Below, piece by piece: positions 20,201-32,033 of a stretch of 64,000 nucleotides of DNA. Source of the stretch: Meconema thalassinum (taxonomy: Eukaryota > Arthropoda > Insecta > Orthoptera > Tettigoniidae); the NCBI GenBank assembly GCA_946902985.2, contig OX336388.2, positions 366,221,387 to 366,285,386 of the forward strand, read 5' to 3'. The notes below the pieces were generated by a model. The model made no database searches. It saw only the letters and a program-made list of their open reading frames with translations, and was not told where the DNA came from. Positions within the stretch are counted from its first letter, which is position 1, and the number at the start of each line of letters is the position of its first letter. A program made the position numbers and the translations under genes.

Positions 20201-20353
20201 TACTGGAATCTCTTCTAAATTCTCTTTGAGCTTCCACAGAATATAAATCTTCTCGCTCACAAGACAAAGCATAGCCCCACTATCAATTAAATTATCGACA
20301 GGCATGCTGAATACTTCGCATGATATGATTGGCAGTTTAATTCTTGTACCCAT
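17225..20353 (-). pseudogene. pol: Pol polyprotein, copy 1, truncated in integrase
   Basis: The frame is open from the ATG at 20353 for 817 residues, then a TGA replaces Arg818 (AGA in copy 2), between the first and second integrase acidic residues. A further stop (TTG to TAG) near 17493 and indels near 17440-17460 break the rest. Before the stop it keeps the protease DSG (about residue 24), the RT YIDD box (about 346), RNase H, the integrase HHCC zinc finger and the first catalytic Asp (FATDLYGP). It reads PLAVLSKP and LTSSYHHIR where copies 2 and 3 have AVVSKP and LNSSYHHIG, so it is the outlier of the three. Confidence 0.92.
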
Positions 20354-20445
20354 TTCTTTCCGTTCGTCATGATGTTGAATTAAGTCATCACCCTCTGTTT
20401 GCCATTTAATTATCCTGGAAGTGAAAATGTTTAAAAATCTATCTC

Positions 20446-21357
20446 CTACTGTGAATTCGAAGTTTTTTTTTCATTACCCCGGGATTGCTGTGTTCCCGAT
20501 GGACCTGGTTCATTGGACTTCTGTTCCATGAACTGCGAGTTTTCTTGGTGTCTTTCTTCCAAGATCTTCCTCGTCTCCTTATTGAACTCTTCATTGGACT
20601 GACGAGTGTTCTCATTCCCTCTGTTATTGTAGTTATTGTTTCTACCATAGTACCTTCTTTCCTGGTATCTTCCTTGATTATTGCTTGGCTCTCTCCATCG
20701 GTTGTCATATCGATATCCACCCTTTAGTCTCGCATACGGCTTGTAACTGTATCTATTAGTGTTCTGATTCCATCCTCTTTTATCAGGCTCTTCCCTCGGC
20801 GTTTTCTCTTCTCGCCCCTCTCGAATCTCTCGAGGTGTTTGGGAATAACTGTCGGCCATAACAGTGTACACAGCGTTGCCATTCTTTCCTCCCTTCTGAT
20901 GGAAGAATTGAGCGTTCGTGTGATCAAGTTTCTGCAATACCTCGTCAAATTGCTCCATATTATAAATGTCAGCAGCGATCAAAGTTCTTTGGACTTCTGC
21001 TGGAAACTGACGTATTAATGCAGTAATTAAGTCATTATCTGGCATCGGCGGATCTAAATTTTGAAGTTTAGAAAGCTGTCCAGAAAAGTACGAAGAGTAT
21101 CGAGTAGGTTGTGACGTCGAAAATCTCTTCGAATATAATTCTGCTCTGACTTGCTGTTGGGTTTCCGGGGACCAAAACCTTTTCAATAACCCACGGGAAA
21201 ACTCTTCAAAATTGGTGAGAGTGGACCTGAATGCTCTAAACCAGAGAAGTGCGGGCCCTTCCAAAAATTTCCCTATCACTCGGATTTGTCTTTCCTTAGG
21301 GATTTTGGAATCTTTAAGGTAATCACCTGCTTCTCTCAAGAATTCTACGGGTGTCAC
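20446..21357 (-). CDS. gag: Gag capsid region, copy 1
   Basis: About 303 residues from a GTG codon. The frame stays open upstream to a TAG near 21484 and has no early ATG, so it is probably translated as a continuation of the upstream coiled-coil frame. It has a retrotransposon-gag-type capsid domain (LEGPALLWFRAF, EEFSRGLLKRFW, LSKLQNLDPPM, LITALIRQFP). A basic, Arg/Tyr/Asn-rich tail (about 195-250) probably replaces zinc knuckles, as no CCHC box is present. The protein would form the particle and bind RNA. This is the longest uninterrupted gag in the array. The end overlaps the upstream-extended pol frame. Confidence 0.8.
   Translation of the reverse strand: MTPVEFLREAGDYLKDSKIPKERQIRVIGKFLEGPALLWFRAFRSTLTNFEEFSRGLLKRFWSPETQQQVRAELYSKRFSTSQPTRYSSYFSGQLSKLQNLDPPMPDNDLITALIRQFPAEVQRTLIAADIYNMEQFDEVLQKLDHTNAQFFHQKGGKNGNAVYTVMADSYSQTPREIREGREEKTPREEPDKRGWNQNTNRYSYKPYARLKGGYRYDNRWREPSNNQGRYQERRYYGRNNNYNNRGNENTRQSNEEFNKETRKILEERHQENSQFMEQKSNEPGPSGTQQSRGNEKKTSNSQ
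20463..20471 (-). promoter_or_regulatory. Putative -1 frameshift site between gag and pol, copy 1
   Basis: On the minus strand a run of nine A in gag frame (GAA AAA AAA ACT) contains A AAA AAA. The pol frame is -1 to gag and stays open upstream of its ATG through this run, which fits gag-pol expression by -1 slippage. Confidence 0.5.
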
Positions 21358-21463
21358 AGAATCTCGCCCTGAAAATTTAGAAGGCTTATCCTCTACATTC
21401 TTGAATACAGTTATGGGGGTGGATTGAAATACTGTCCTGACCTCATCCTGGCTTTGACTATCA

Positions 21464-22393
21464 TCATTCTCTAGCTGCTCCTAGTTTTACCTGTATCTGT
21501 TCTTCTCCTCTTATACTTGGCATTTTCAACAGATGGTCAGCCTGTTTCTCGTCCTCGACTTGGGTTTTCATAGCCTCAATTGCCTTATGGTTTTCTTCGG
21601 TCTTTTTTCTAATTTCTTCGGTTTCCTTCCTTATTTCTTCTGTTTCCTTATAGTTCTCCTTGACAACAGTGGATATCTGGTTCATAACAACCTCGTGACT
21701 CTTCAATGACCCTGTCATATCTGATATGTCCTTCTGAGTCGCTTGAATATCTTTGGAAATTACTTGAATATGGGATGACAAAGATTCTCTAATCTCCTTG
21801 ACTCCATCTTGGTTCTCCAGCTTGAGTGTGTTTTTAATCTCATCGATAAATGTGGTTTTAATTTCAGTTTGTAATTCATTAATCACACCTTCTATTATTT
21901 CTCCCACTACGAGTTTTTGAATTGGTCTGTCAAACGTTGAACAACTAGAGTTGCCATCTCATTGCTCTCTTTCTTCACTCTGACTTCTAGGTTGACCATG
22001 TCTTCACCAACTTTCCTAAGACCACTTTCTATCCTATCAGCTAAGCTTTGGGATTTTAGATCGGCATCGCGAAATTTATCGTCCATTAAACTTGCGTTTG
22101 TAGCTAATGAAGTTTCGAGCTCATGGTTTTTTTTCACATAATTTAGTCATTTTACCCTCAAGTGACATTTGCAAGATTTCGGAAATCTCTTTAAATTTAT
22201 TTTCCATAGAATTAAATTTACTATTTAAACTATCTTTTAAGTTATCTTTTAACCTGCTTTCTAACATATCGGAATTTTCTTTAAGTTTCTTTTCCAAAGC
22301 CTCTGTATTTTCTTTCATGATGGCTGCTACGCGCAGTCCAGCTTCTTTGGAACTCTCTTCCAAACTCCTCATCATCATAATCATCTCTTCCAT
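21464..22393 (-). pseudogene. Coiled-coil ORF upstream of gag, copy 1
   Basis: An ATG at 22393 opens a frame rich in Glu, Lys and Met with heptad-like spacing. The frame changes at an A8 run (22127-22134), continues as a second coiled-coil segment, and is broken again near 21913 by loss of one base in GAGTTCTTTGAA. The last piece ends at 21464, overlapping the gag frame by a few codons. A long coiled coil before the capsid domain suggests multimerisation. Copy 2 lacks the break near 21913. Confidence 0.7.
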
Positions 22394-22974
22394 AATTTTC
22401 AGTATTAGTCAAAACTTAGGGGTATACATGTTGGCTGACACAAGATTATAACTAGAACAAGAAATATGAATAGCTAATTGGAACACTCTAATAAAATGAG
22501 ATTTGTCCTAATGTCGACGCAATGGAAAAAAAAATCTCTACTTTTACGAATTAAATTTACCACATTATCACAAGAAAAATATGCAAGTCCTCAAATATCC
22601 TCCACCTGGATTCTAATAATGCGTATGTCCAGTCATCGAACGTTTACTACTGAATTTACTTGACGCCCTAATGGTTAAGCCATTATCAAAATAATCAAAC
22701 CCATTCTAATTATTAACCCAGTTAATTTTTAATTTTCCCCACTAATTCGGTTTCCTACTAATTTATTCATCCAAACCAGACATCTCTCAACTCCCAAATA
22801 TGTATATAAAAATTATCACAATTTAAATCGGCTTGCGATTGACCGTGTCTAACTCGGGCCCCACGTTCGAAGCCATTTTCTCTCTCTATCTTATTTTATG
22901 TGCCCGTTTAGACCGGAGTCCGCACGACCAGATATGCATTTTACCAAGAATCAGTCAGCACGAGAGTCAAAATA

Positions 22975-22987
22975 TCCCGGGGCGCCA
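22975..22987 (-). other. Primer-binding site, copy 1
   Basis: Minus strand TGGCGCCCCGGGA, two bases after the LTR end CCCA. The same site is at about 32019-32031 and 41054-41066. The tRNA was not identified. Confidence 0.65.
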
Positions 22988-22989
22988 GA

Positions 22990-25900
22990 TGGGTTAATGC
23001 TAATCGCAGAAAACGACATCAAATAAAAAAAATGCTTTACTGATTTTAATGCAACAATAAGGATAGAATCAACTGGGCATAACACAACAAGTAAAATTAT
23101 CTCATTTTATTCTAAATTTTAAAATTGACTGCAAAATGATGCTCAAGGTAACATCATTCCAGTGCGACGGCACACACTACTATTTACACAATGTACAGAA
23201 ATTTTCCAACACATTGAACAATTGTCTTTCGAGACACAAGTCTGATTATCAGTCCTGTAGTCTGTGTTCCAAAATTATATCAATTATTTACGATGAAATC
23301 CAGTTCAAATTAAATTGTCTTTACTGGAAATATTGTAGTTCACTGTTTGAATTTCTAACATGATATTAACACTCGTAGAAATTCTCACTGTTTATAATTG
23401 TTTATTGAATTTTTAACTTCCACTTATTTTTCCATTTTCAAAAATATTGTCAAAAATATTATCTTTGACCCAACACTAATTATGTACACATATTAATAAC
23501 AACATCTGAAAAGTATTTGACCCTTGAGCATAGCATCGAAGAACTGTGCGAAGCACAACAAAATTTATTGTTCTTCCAAAATTAAACATTTCGAGAAGTG
23601 ACTGGATTATGAACTTCAAATTCCAAAGAAATATGATTCCTGAATCATCAACTGGATCAAAAAAAATTGCTGAACCATTCAACTATTCGATTTTCCACTT
23701 GGAATTATTATTAAGTAAAATATTTATATTTGTTGCTATTTTAGTAACTTTCACAACTTGCAATTCTTGAACAGAATGCGGAAATAAGAATTGTAGCTTT
23801 ATAATAAATTCATTTAGTTCATGACAATAGGATTGAAAACATCCTTTAAGTAATTCGTGGATACAGAATAATTTTTTCAATTGGCAGTGGCCCATTCCAT
23901 TATTTGTGTAAGAACACAATATCCTAACAACAACGGCAAAGGTCTTCCTCTGAAGAAGAATAAAATTTTATCATGACAAAACCGGGTTCTAGCAAATCCA
24001 AAGTATTAATGGAATACGTAAACAAGTTTGAAATAATTACTGATGGTTTGGTCATTCATTCGACGACATGTGTGGTTCCAATACTCCTCCTATAAACCTG
24101 AGCCATCGAACCTGCTATTTGATTGATGCTCAAAAAAAACCTCCTCATTCCTGCGACTTAAACATGCGCACCTGGAAACGGCATTTCAACTACTCTACAC
24201 ACATAAATTTTCTTCCCAAAATTTATACAATAAATCAAGCCTCTGCTTGCTATCAAATCTGGAAGATCTATAAACTTACAAGTTTATTTTATTTTACCAT
24301 TCAGTTCAAACCGTGAAGTTACCACGCTTGTGATATTCTCTATTTCACTTTCTAATGTGTGCCTACGTCATGATTTTATATAAACACAAAAAAATCCTAA
24401 TTGATACAAATATCATTGGCTTCCGGTTTCATGCCTTTCCGTGTTATCTGAAAAATATATTATGCTCAATGCAAATATTAACTGTTCAACCAGAACTATA
24501 ATGTTGGTGGAATACGGGCTTGTGCTATCCACTAGCTTTCGGAATATCACCTGTTCCAAACTAGGAATGATTAAACTAATCCTTAAGCTCTCTCTCAATG
24601 AATGTGATTATTAGAAAATGTAAGATCCAAGAATTATTATGAAAATTACTATTATTATTATTGGATTATTATTGTTATTATTTCCTTAAATATGTTTAAT
24701 TATAATTTCCTTATATGAAAAACCACATGTTCGTCTCTTCGAATATGGATAAAATATCCATTCCTCAACAAAAATAAATATTAACTTCTACAGTTATATC
24801 GGCTGATTACCGTGATTCTCAAATAAAATGAACATTCAAATAAATGCTCGGTATGCTCGGTCATCGATCCTAAACTGTTCTGAGTGCTGAAAATACTCAG
24901 AATAACCCTCATGTGTCTTGCGTAAATCTATGCAAGATTTAAATACGAAGAAAAATAAATGTGTTGGTCATCTGCAGAAAATGAGTTTGTTGCAATTAAC
25001 TAGGCATAATATAAAAGTCAAATGTGGCTTACATTTATAGTTGGTCTTGAAGCGTAGTGAACCTGGTCTGTACCAGATTTATCTAGATACATGCCCAATT
25101 GGACACGCACGTCTAATCCTTGTATCGGCCGCCATTATATACCCACAATCTGTCTAGCACGACATAGTGGAAATATTTCTTGAAGTTCGTAGTAACTGCT
25201 GATCCATTTTAATATTGACTTCAATTAAATCCATAGCAGTTTGCTTAAATGGGGTCAGATCCAAATGATCTCTTCTCAAAAGCGTCAGTTGTAACATAAC
25301 TCACGGTAATCTTTTCAGTACAGGAAAACACTGATAGTCTAAAACAATCAACGGTTGTTCTGAAGATCGTTCCCTGGGCATGGCTTCACACCATCTATCA
25401 TGCGCGAAGCAACATATAGTTTCCCTTTGTCGGCTAATGAACAGCACCGTGATAGACTGGCCTTCAATAAACTGAAAGATCTGAGTGGTTATTAAGTTAC
25501 AATTCGTGAAACTGACAAGTTGGATTGAAACATTCAAGTATTGAATTATTGTTACTGGACTGAGACAGAATAATATCTAGACAAAGTCTAGCATATGTCC
25601 ATATAGAAACAAAGTGTTTCGCCAATGTCCGTAGAAAATAACAATCACCTTAGTGATTCCCTCTACCGGAAACTTACTACGTTCCCCACGTATCGTAGCA
25701 CTTTTGTGACTATCACAATCCAAATATATCTTCTGCGTAGATTCGGCAACCATGTGCCTTTGCTCGACGTAGCAGCAGCACCTTGTCCTACAAGAGCTTG
25801 GTTTGAAGTGAGCTGCTTATGCTTGGGCCGAACGGCTTTTATACAAAACGGTTGGCTCCACGCTGGATCACGCTGAAATCTGTAAATCCTCATATCTCCG

Positions 25901-26201
25901 GTGTCTCTGGTCTGATTCACTTGAGACTAAGTGCATCCTCTTTCATTTGGCCGTGCCAGTAATCTGATTCGAGTATCAAGTCTCTACTCCATGGCTAACT
26001 ATTTAATCACCAAATAGTCTCGACCTCTGCTACTATTTGCCACGTCACTTAACATCTTCGTGGCTGCATAAAGTTTCCATTTCAATCTAGAAGGAAAGGA
26101 GCGCGATATTCAAATATCTCAACTTTCAAAAGCGGCTGTAGCCTTTCCCTTGATACCTAGGTGTCTGAATCTTGGAATACCCATTTCTAGAATTGGGCAC
26201 A
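22990..26201 (-). repeat. LTR 2 (3.2 kb, shared by copies 1 and 2)
   Basis: On the minus strand it starts TGTGCCCAATTC and ends TTAACCCA, the TG...CA ends expected of an LTR. It is both the 5' LTR of copy 1 and the 3' LTR of copy 2. A purine-rich GTGAGGTGGA abuts its start as a polypurine tract. Short open frames within it are also found in the other LTRs but look non-coding. Confidence 0.92.
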
Positions 26202-26266
26202 TCCACCTCACACATAGCAAAAAATAAAAAATGATTTTTTTTTATTTTTCCTATCTACACATTAAA

Positions 26267-29200
26267 TCATCTGGTTCTTGAATAATAAATCTTCAAATTC
26301 GCTGCATTATAAATTCCCACGATGTTACCAGTTCGTGTAATGGCGATTTTGTAGCCTCCATTGTTGTTTACTTCCATAACACGACAGGGTCCATCGTAAA
26401 GGCTTGCAAACTTCGAGTACACTCGATTTTGCACGTCGGAGGGTGTAGGTTTTTTACTAAAACAAGAGTTCCTACGCGCAAGGGTCTGCGAAAACGCATT
26501 TCCTCTCACTCGGCGCTCTCTTTTCCCAGCTTGGCTCTTCAACTTGTCTAAAGCTAGAGTCTCCCTCCTCTGACGACTAGGTTCAATCTCGGGTGGAATA
26601 GAGATGATTCGATCCCATAATCTTGTTGGTTTAATTCCATGATGAAGCAACATGGGAATCTGTCCAGTACTCTCATGAATCGTAGAGTTGATGGATTCGG
26701 ATGCTAAAGAGAGAACATCCATCCATTTCCAATGCTCATTTGGACAATAGAGGCGGCAAAATTTAGCTATTTCTGCCATCACGCGTTCTGCTGGATTGCT
26801 TTCAGGATGTCTGATAGAACAAAGCAATTGTCTAATCCCAAGGTTATTCATGACGGCCCTGAATTCTAAAGATGTAAATTGGGGTCCGTGATCTGATAAA
26901 AGTAATTCCGGTTTGCCTGCTTCCGGAATTACGCTGTCTCTAATTCTCTTCGCACAATATTTTGCGTTTGCCTTCTGAATTGGGCGTAACATAGTGTATT
27001 TGCTGAAAACATCTATGGTCACCAGAATATATCGGTTACCTCTTTTAGACTTTGGGAGAAGACCATAAAGATCAGTCGCAAAGATTTCACAAGGCTTAGA
27101 AGGAATAATAGGCCTTGGTAATTCTCTCAATAATTTAGAATTATATTTACTCCTTTGGCATAAGTCGCACTCCCGAATTGTGTTCCTGACAGTTTGTCGC
27201 ATTCGCTCCCATGAAAATTTCTCTTGTATCAAGTTGACTGTCTTATCTACTCCAGCATGACCTGCAATTCGATGCGCCATCCAAATAATGGGTGCTTGCA
27301 TTCGTGGAGGTACCACTATCCTCAGCTTCGTATGGTCGGGATCTGCAAACCTGTAGACTAGACCATCTAACATCAAATAATTTCTTGAAATTCTTTCAGT
27401 TTCCACAAAATCATCGTCATTTGGATCCATATCTCCTTGTAGAAAACGAAAAATGTTTCTAAGACGTCGGTCTCTCCTCTGGGATAAATGTAACAATCTT
27501 AACCTTCTTAAGGTATCCTCATCGTCATGCGTCAGGTTAACTTGAAAAACCTTGGATGTAGACTCCACTGCTCTACTCAATAAATCGGCCCCAATGTTCA
27601 ACTTTCCAGGAGTGTGTTCGATAAATAGGTTGAATTGTTGAATAAAAAGTGACCATCTAGTTATTCTATCACTGGCAAAGTTTTTTCTTAAGATAAACTC
27701 CAATGCATGGTGATCAGTCCTCACAATTACTGAATGTCCAATTAACATTTTCTTCCAAGACTCCAACGCGAAGATTACAGCAAGGGCTTCTAACTCTGTG
27801 GTGTAATAGTTCCTTTCTGATGGACGAAGTTTCCTGCTTATGAAAGCCAGGTAATATCTCCTGTGATCGTCATCTTCTTGAAGAAGAATAGCTCCAATCC
27901 CTACGGTGGATGCATCGGATTCTATGATGAAATTCTTGGTGAAGTCAGGATACCCTAATTTCACACTGTTTACCAATAACCTCTTGGCATCTTGAAATGA
28001 TTGTTCGCAATCTTCATTCCATTTCCATTTGTTTCCCTTTTTTAATAATTCCTGCAAGGGAGCAACTGTCTTGGTGAAGCTTAAACAATGCCCTGCAATG
28101 AATTGGCATGTTCCGAGAAAACTGCGGACATTCTTCACCCTAGTAGGTCTAGGAAAATCCGCAATCGCTTGTATCTTTCTCTCATTGGGACGGTATCCTT
28201 CACCATCTAAAATATGGCCCAAAAATTTTATTTCCTTCTGAAAGAACTGACATTTTCGAAGGTTTACTTTAAAGTTCGCTTTTCTTAAATCTGCGAATAA
28301 CATCTGAAGATGTATCAAATGTTCCTCCTTAGTCTCAGATGCGATTAGGATATCGTCTATGTAACGAATCGCTATCTCTTTTACTTCAGGACTCAAATTT
28401 TGTTCCAGTGCTCTGATCAAAACAGATCCAGATGTTTTGACCCCAAATGGTAGACGGCGGAATACATATGTCTGTTGGTCAAACATAAACCCTGTAAACT
28501 TTTTGGAATCTTCACTAAGCCCAATGTGGTGGTAGGACGAATTGAGATCAATGTTAGAGAACCAGATCTTGCCCTGGAATTTCCTTAACATTTCCCTAAT
28601 GATCGGTGGTCTGTCATACTCTGGCAGTAATTTTGAATTCAAATTTCGTGCGTCTAAACACAGTCTCAGACTTCCATCCGGCTTAGACACTACTGCTAAT
28701 GGATTGACATAAGAGGTAGTGTACTTTTCAATCACATTGTTACCTTCAATCTCTTTGATAGGCACTTTTACCTTTTCTCGATGCTTTTCCGCTACCGGAT
28801 ACAATTTAGCATGGTAAGGTGCGTCATCAGTTACACGAATTCGATATTCAAAATCTTTAATTTCACCAGGTTTAATATCAAAAATATCATGGTACTCTTC
28901 CAAAATTTTCCCTAGCTCTGGGGAACCCTTCTCAGTGTAGACTTCGTTTCCTTCAGCTTCACGAAAAATCAGAGACCATTGAGCGTCTCCCATGATGTCT
29001 TCCTCTTCCTTTTTCTCGAAGTTTATCTCTTCGGTATACTGGAATCTGACCGTCTCTGTCTTCATGTCTTTCACGGCTCGATATTTCTGGATGAAATCCG
29101 CTCCCAAGATCATGTCAAAAGCCATGTCCTTCATTACTACAAACACATGTCGGAAATCATGTCCTCCAATAGTAACACATAAGTATAATTGTGTTTTACA

Positions 29201-29398
29201 CAGTGATATCTTGTTGGGTATTATTCCTTGGATTTTAATTCGTGATACTGGAATCTCTTCTAAATTCTCTTTGAGCTTCCACAGAATATAAATCTTCTCG
29301 CTCACAAGACAAAGCATAGCCCCACTATCAATTAAATTATCGACAGGCATGCTGAATACTTCGCATGATATGATTGGCAGTTTAATTCTTGTACCCAT
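26267..29398 (-). CDS. pol: Pol polyprotein, copy 2 (only complete one)
   Basis: 1043 residues. The aspartic protease has DSG at 24-26. In RT, the first catalytic Asp is in NIDL (284), with LPFGV (317-321) and YIDD (346-349). RNase H has Asp495 (ESDAS), Glu535 (TELEAL) and a TDHHALE segment at 561. The integrase has an HHCC finger (H709, H714, C744, C747) and a D776, D836, E871 triad (ATDLYG, LLSDHGPQ, NPAERV). A C-terminal module near 1000-1043 has YDGPCRVMEV and AANLKIYY, like a GPY/F segment. It would process gag, copy the RNA and integrate the DNA in the nucleus. The frame extends upstream of the ATG into gag through a nine-A run, so gag-pol is probably made by -1 frameshift. Confidence 0.95.
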   Translation of the reverse strand: MGTRIKLPIISCEVFSMPVDNLIDSGAMLCLVSEKIYILWKLKENLEEIPVSRIKIQGIIPNKISLCKTQLYLCVTIGGHDFRHVFVVMKDMAFDMILGADFIQKYRAVKDMKTETVRFQYTEEINFEKKEEEDIMGDAQWSLIFREAEGNEVYTEKGSPELGKILEEYHDIFDIKPGEIKDFEYRIRVTDDAPYHAKLYPVAEKHREKVKVPIKEIEGNNVIEKYTTSYVNPLAVVSKPDGSLRLCLDARNLNSKLLPEYDRPPIIREMLRKFQGKIWFSNIDLNSSYHHIGLSEDSKKFTGFMFDQQTYVFRRLPFGVKTSGSVLIRALEQNLSPEVKEIAIRYIDDILIASETKEEHLIHLQMLFADLRKANFKVNLRKCQFFQKEIKFLGHILDGEGYRPNERKIQAIADFPRPTRVKNVRSFLGTCQFIAGHCLSFTKTVAPLQELLKKGNKWKWNEDCEQSFQDAKRLLVNSVKLGYPDFTKNFIIESDASTVGIGAILLQEDDDHRRYYLAFISRKLRPSERNYYTTELEALAVIFALESWKKMLIGHSVIVRTDHHALEFILRKNFASDRITRWSLFIQQFNLFIEHTPGKLNIGADLLSRAVESTSKVFQVNLTHDDEDTLRRLRLLHLSQRRDRRLRNIFRFLQGDMDPNDDDFVETERISRNYLMLDGLVYRFADPDHTKLRIVVPPRMQAPIIWMAHRIAGHAGVDKTVNLIQEKFSWERMRQTVRNTIRECDLCQRSKYNSKLLRELPRPIIPSKPCEIFATDLYGLLPKSKRGNRYILVTIDVFSKYTMLRPIQKANAKYCAKRIRDSVIPEAGKPELLLSDHGPQFTSLEFRAVMNNLGIRQLLCSIRHPESNPAERVMAEIAKFCRLYCPNEHWKWMDVLSLASESINSTIHESTGQIPMLLHHGIKPTRLWDRIISIPPEIEPSRQRRETLALDKLKSQAGKRERRVRGNAFSQTLARRNSCFSKKPTPSDVQNRVYSKFASLYDGPCRVMEVNNNGGYKIAITRTGNIVGIYNAANLKIYYSRTR

Positions 29399-29490
29399 TT
29401 CTTTCCGTTCGTCATTATGTTGAATTATGTCATCATCCTCTGTTTGCCATTTAATTATCCTGGAAGTGAAAATGTTTAAAAATCTATCTC

Positions 29491-30401
29491 CTACTGTGAA
29501 TTCGAAGTTTTTTTTTCATTACCCCGGGATTGCTGTGTTCCCGATGGACCTGGTTCATTGGACTTCTGTTCCAAGAACTGCGAGTTTTCTTGGTGTCTTT
29601 CTTCCAAGATCTTCCTCGTCTCCTTATTGAACTCTTCATTGGACTGACGAGTGTTCTCATTCCCTCTGTTATTGAAGTTATTGTTTCTACCATAGTACCT
29701 TCTTTCCTGGTATCTTCCTTGATTATTCCTTGGCTCTCTCCATCGGTTGTCATATCGATATCCACCCTTTAGTCTCGCATACGGCTTGTAACTGTATCTA
29801 TTAGTGTTCTGATTCCATCCTCTTTTATCAGGCTCTTCCCTCGGCGTTTTCTCTTCTCGCCCCTCTCGAATCTCTCGAGGTGTTTGGGAATAACTGTCGG
29901 CCATAACAGTGTACACAGCGTTGCCATTCTTTCCTCCCTTCTGATGGAAGAATTGTGCGTTCGTGTGATCAAGTTTCTGCAATACCTCGTCAAATTGCTC
30001 CATATTATAAATGTCAGCAGCGATCAAAGTTCTTTGGACTTCTGCTGGAAACTGACGTATTAATGCAGTAATTAATTCATTATCTGGCATCGGCGGATCT
30101 AAATTTTGAAGTTTAGAAAGCTGTCCAGAAAAGTACGAAGAGTATCGAGTAGGTTGTGCGTCGAAAATCTCTTCGAATATAATTCTGCTCTGACTTGCTG
30201 TTGGGTTTCCGGGGACCAAAACCTTTTCAATAACCCACGGGAAAACTCTTCAAAATTGGTGAGAGTGGACCTGAATGCTCTAAACCAGAGAAGTGCGGGC
30301 CCTTCCAAAAATTTCCCTATCACTCGGATTTGTCTTTCCTTTGGGATTTTGGAATCTTTAAGGTAATCACCTGCTTCTCTCAAGAATTCTACGGGTGTCA
30401 C
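29491..30401 (-). pseudogene. gag: Gag capsid region, copy 2, with a one-base deletion
   Basis: Same product as copy 1, but TTGTGACGTCG reads TTGTGCGTCG near 30160, a one-base loss that shifts the frame inside the capsid domain. The downstream part is otherwise intact to 29491 and keeps the nine-A slippery run (29508-29516). Confidence 0.85.
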
Positions 30402-30507
30402 AGAATCTCGCCCTGAAAATTTAGAAGGCTTATCCTCTACATTCTTGAATACAGTTATGGGGGTGGATTGAAATACTGTCCTGACCCCATCCTGGCTTTG
30501 ACTATCA

Positions 30508-31438
30508 TCATTCTCTAGCTGCTCCTAGTTTTACCTGTATCTGTTCTTCTCCTCTTATACTTGGCATTTTCAACAGATGGTCAGCCTGTTTCTCGTCCTC
30601 GACTTGGGTTTTCATAGCCTCAATTGCCTTATGGTTTTCTTCGGTCTTTTTTCTAATTTCTTCGGTTTCCTTCCTTATTTCTTCTGTTTCCTTATAGTTC
30701 TCCTTGACATCAGTGGATATCTGGTTCATAACAGCCTCGTGACTCTTCAATGACCCTGTCATATCTGATATGTCCTTCTGAGTCGCTTGAATATCTTTGG
30801 AAATTACTTGAATATGGGATGACAAAGATTCTCTAATCTCCTTGACTCCATCTTGGTTCTCCAGCTTGAGTGTGTTTTTAATCTCATCGATAAATGTGGT
30901 TTTAATTTCAGTTTGTAATTCATTAATCACACCTTCTCTTATTTCTCCCACTACGAGTTCTTTGAATTGGTCTGTCAAACGTTGAACAACTAGAGTTGCC
31001 ATCTCATTGCTCTCTTTCTTCACTCTGACTTCTAGGTTGACCATGTCTTCACCAACTTTCCTAAGACCACTTTCTATCCTATCAGCTAAGCTTTGGGATT
31101 TTAGATCGGCATCGCGAAATTTATCGTCCATTAAACTTGCGTTTGTAGCTAATGAAGTTTCGAGCTCATGGTTTTTTTTCACATAATTTAGTCATTTTAC
31201 CCTCAAGTGACATTTGCAAGATTTCGGAAATCTCTTTAAATTTATTTTCCATAGAATTAAATTTACTATTTAAACTATCTTTTAAGTTATCTTTTAACCT
31301 GCTTTCTAACATATCGGAATTTTCTTTAAGTTTCTTTTCCAAAGCCTCTGTATTTTCTTTCATGATGGCTGCTACGCGCAGTCCAGCTTCTTTGGAACTC
31401 TCTTCCGAACTCCTCATCATCATAATCATCTCTTCCAT
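30508..31438 (-). CDS. Coiled-coil ORF upstream of gag, copy 2
   Basis: The frame beginning at the ATG at 31438 covers 90 residues to the A8 run (31172-31179), then the +1 frame is open for another 224 residues. It consists of heptad-like Glu/Lys-rich repeats, such as ETEEIRKETEEIRKKTEEN. Its last codons overlap the start of the gag frame, again in +1. This is the best-preserved copy of the region and indicates what the family normally carries. Confidence 0.65.
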
Positions 31439-32033
31439 AATTTTCAGTATTAGTCAAAACTTAGGGGTATACATGTTGGCTGACACAAGATTATAACTAG
31501 AACAAGAAATATGAATAGCTAATTGGAACACTCTAATAAAATGAGATTTGTCCTAATGTCGACGCAATGGAAAAAAAATCTCTACTTTTACGAATTAAAT
31601 TTACCACAATATCACAAGAAAAATATGCAAGTCCTCAAATATCCTCCACCTGAATTCTAATAATGCGTATGTCCAGTCATCGAACGTTTACTACTGAATT
31701 TACTTGACGCCATAATGGTTAAGCCATTATCAAAATAATCAAACCCATTCTAATTATTAACCCAGTTAATTTTTAATTTTCCCCACTAATTGGGTTTCCT
31801 ACTAATTTATTCATCCAAACCAGACATCTCTCAACTCCCAAATATCTATATAAAAATTATCAAAATTTAAATCGGCATGCGATTGATCGTGTCTAACTCT
31901 GGCCCCACGTTCGAAGCCATTTTCTCTCTCTATCTTATTTTATGTGCCCATTTAGACCGGAGTCCGCACGACCAAATATGCTTTTTACCAAGAATCAGTC
32001 AGCACGAGAGTCAAAATATCCCGGGGCGCCAGA

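Noticed and set aside
26202..26266. Possible env gene between integrase and the 3' LTR
   Set aside because: Only about 65 bases separate the pol stop from the LTR, so no env is present.
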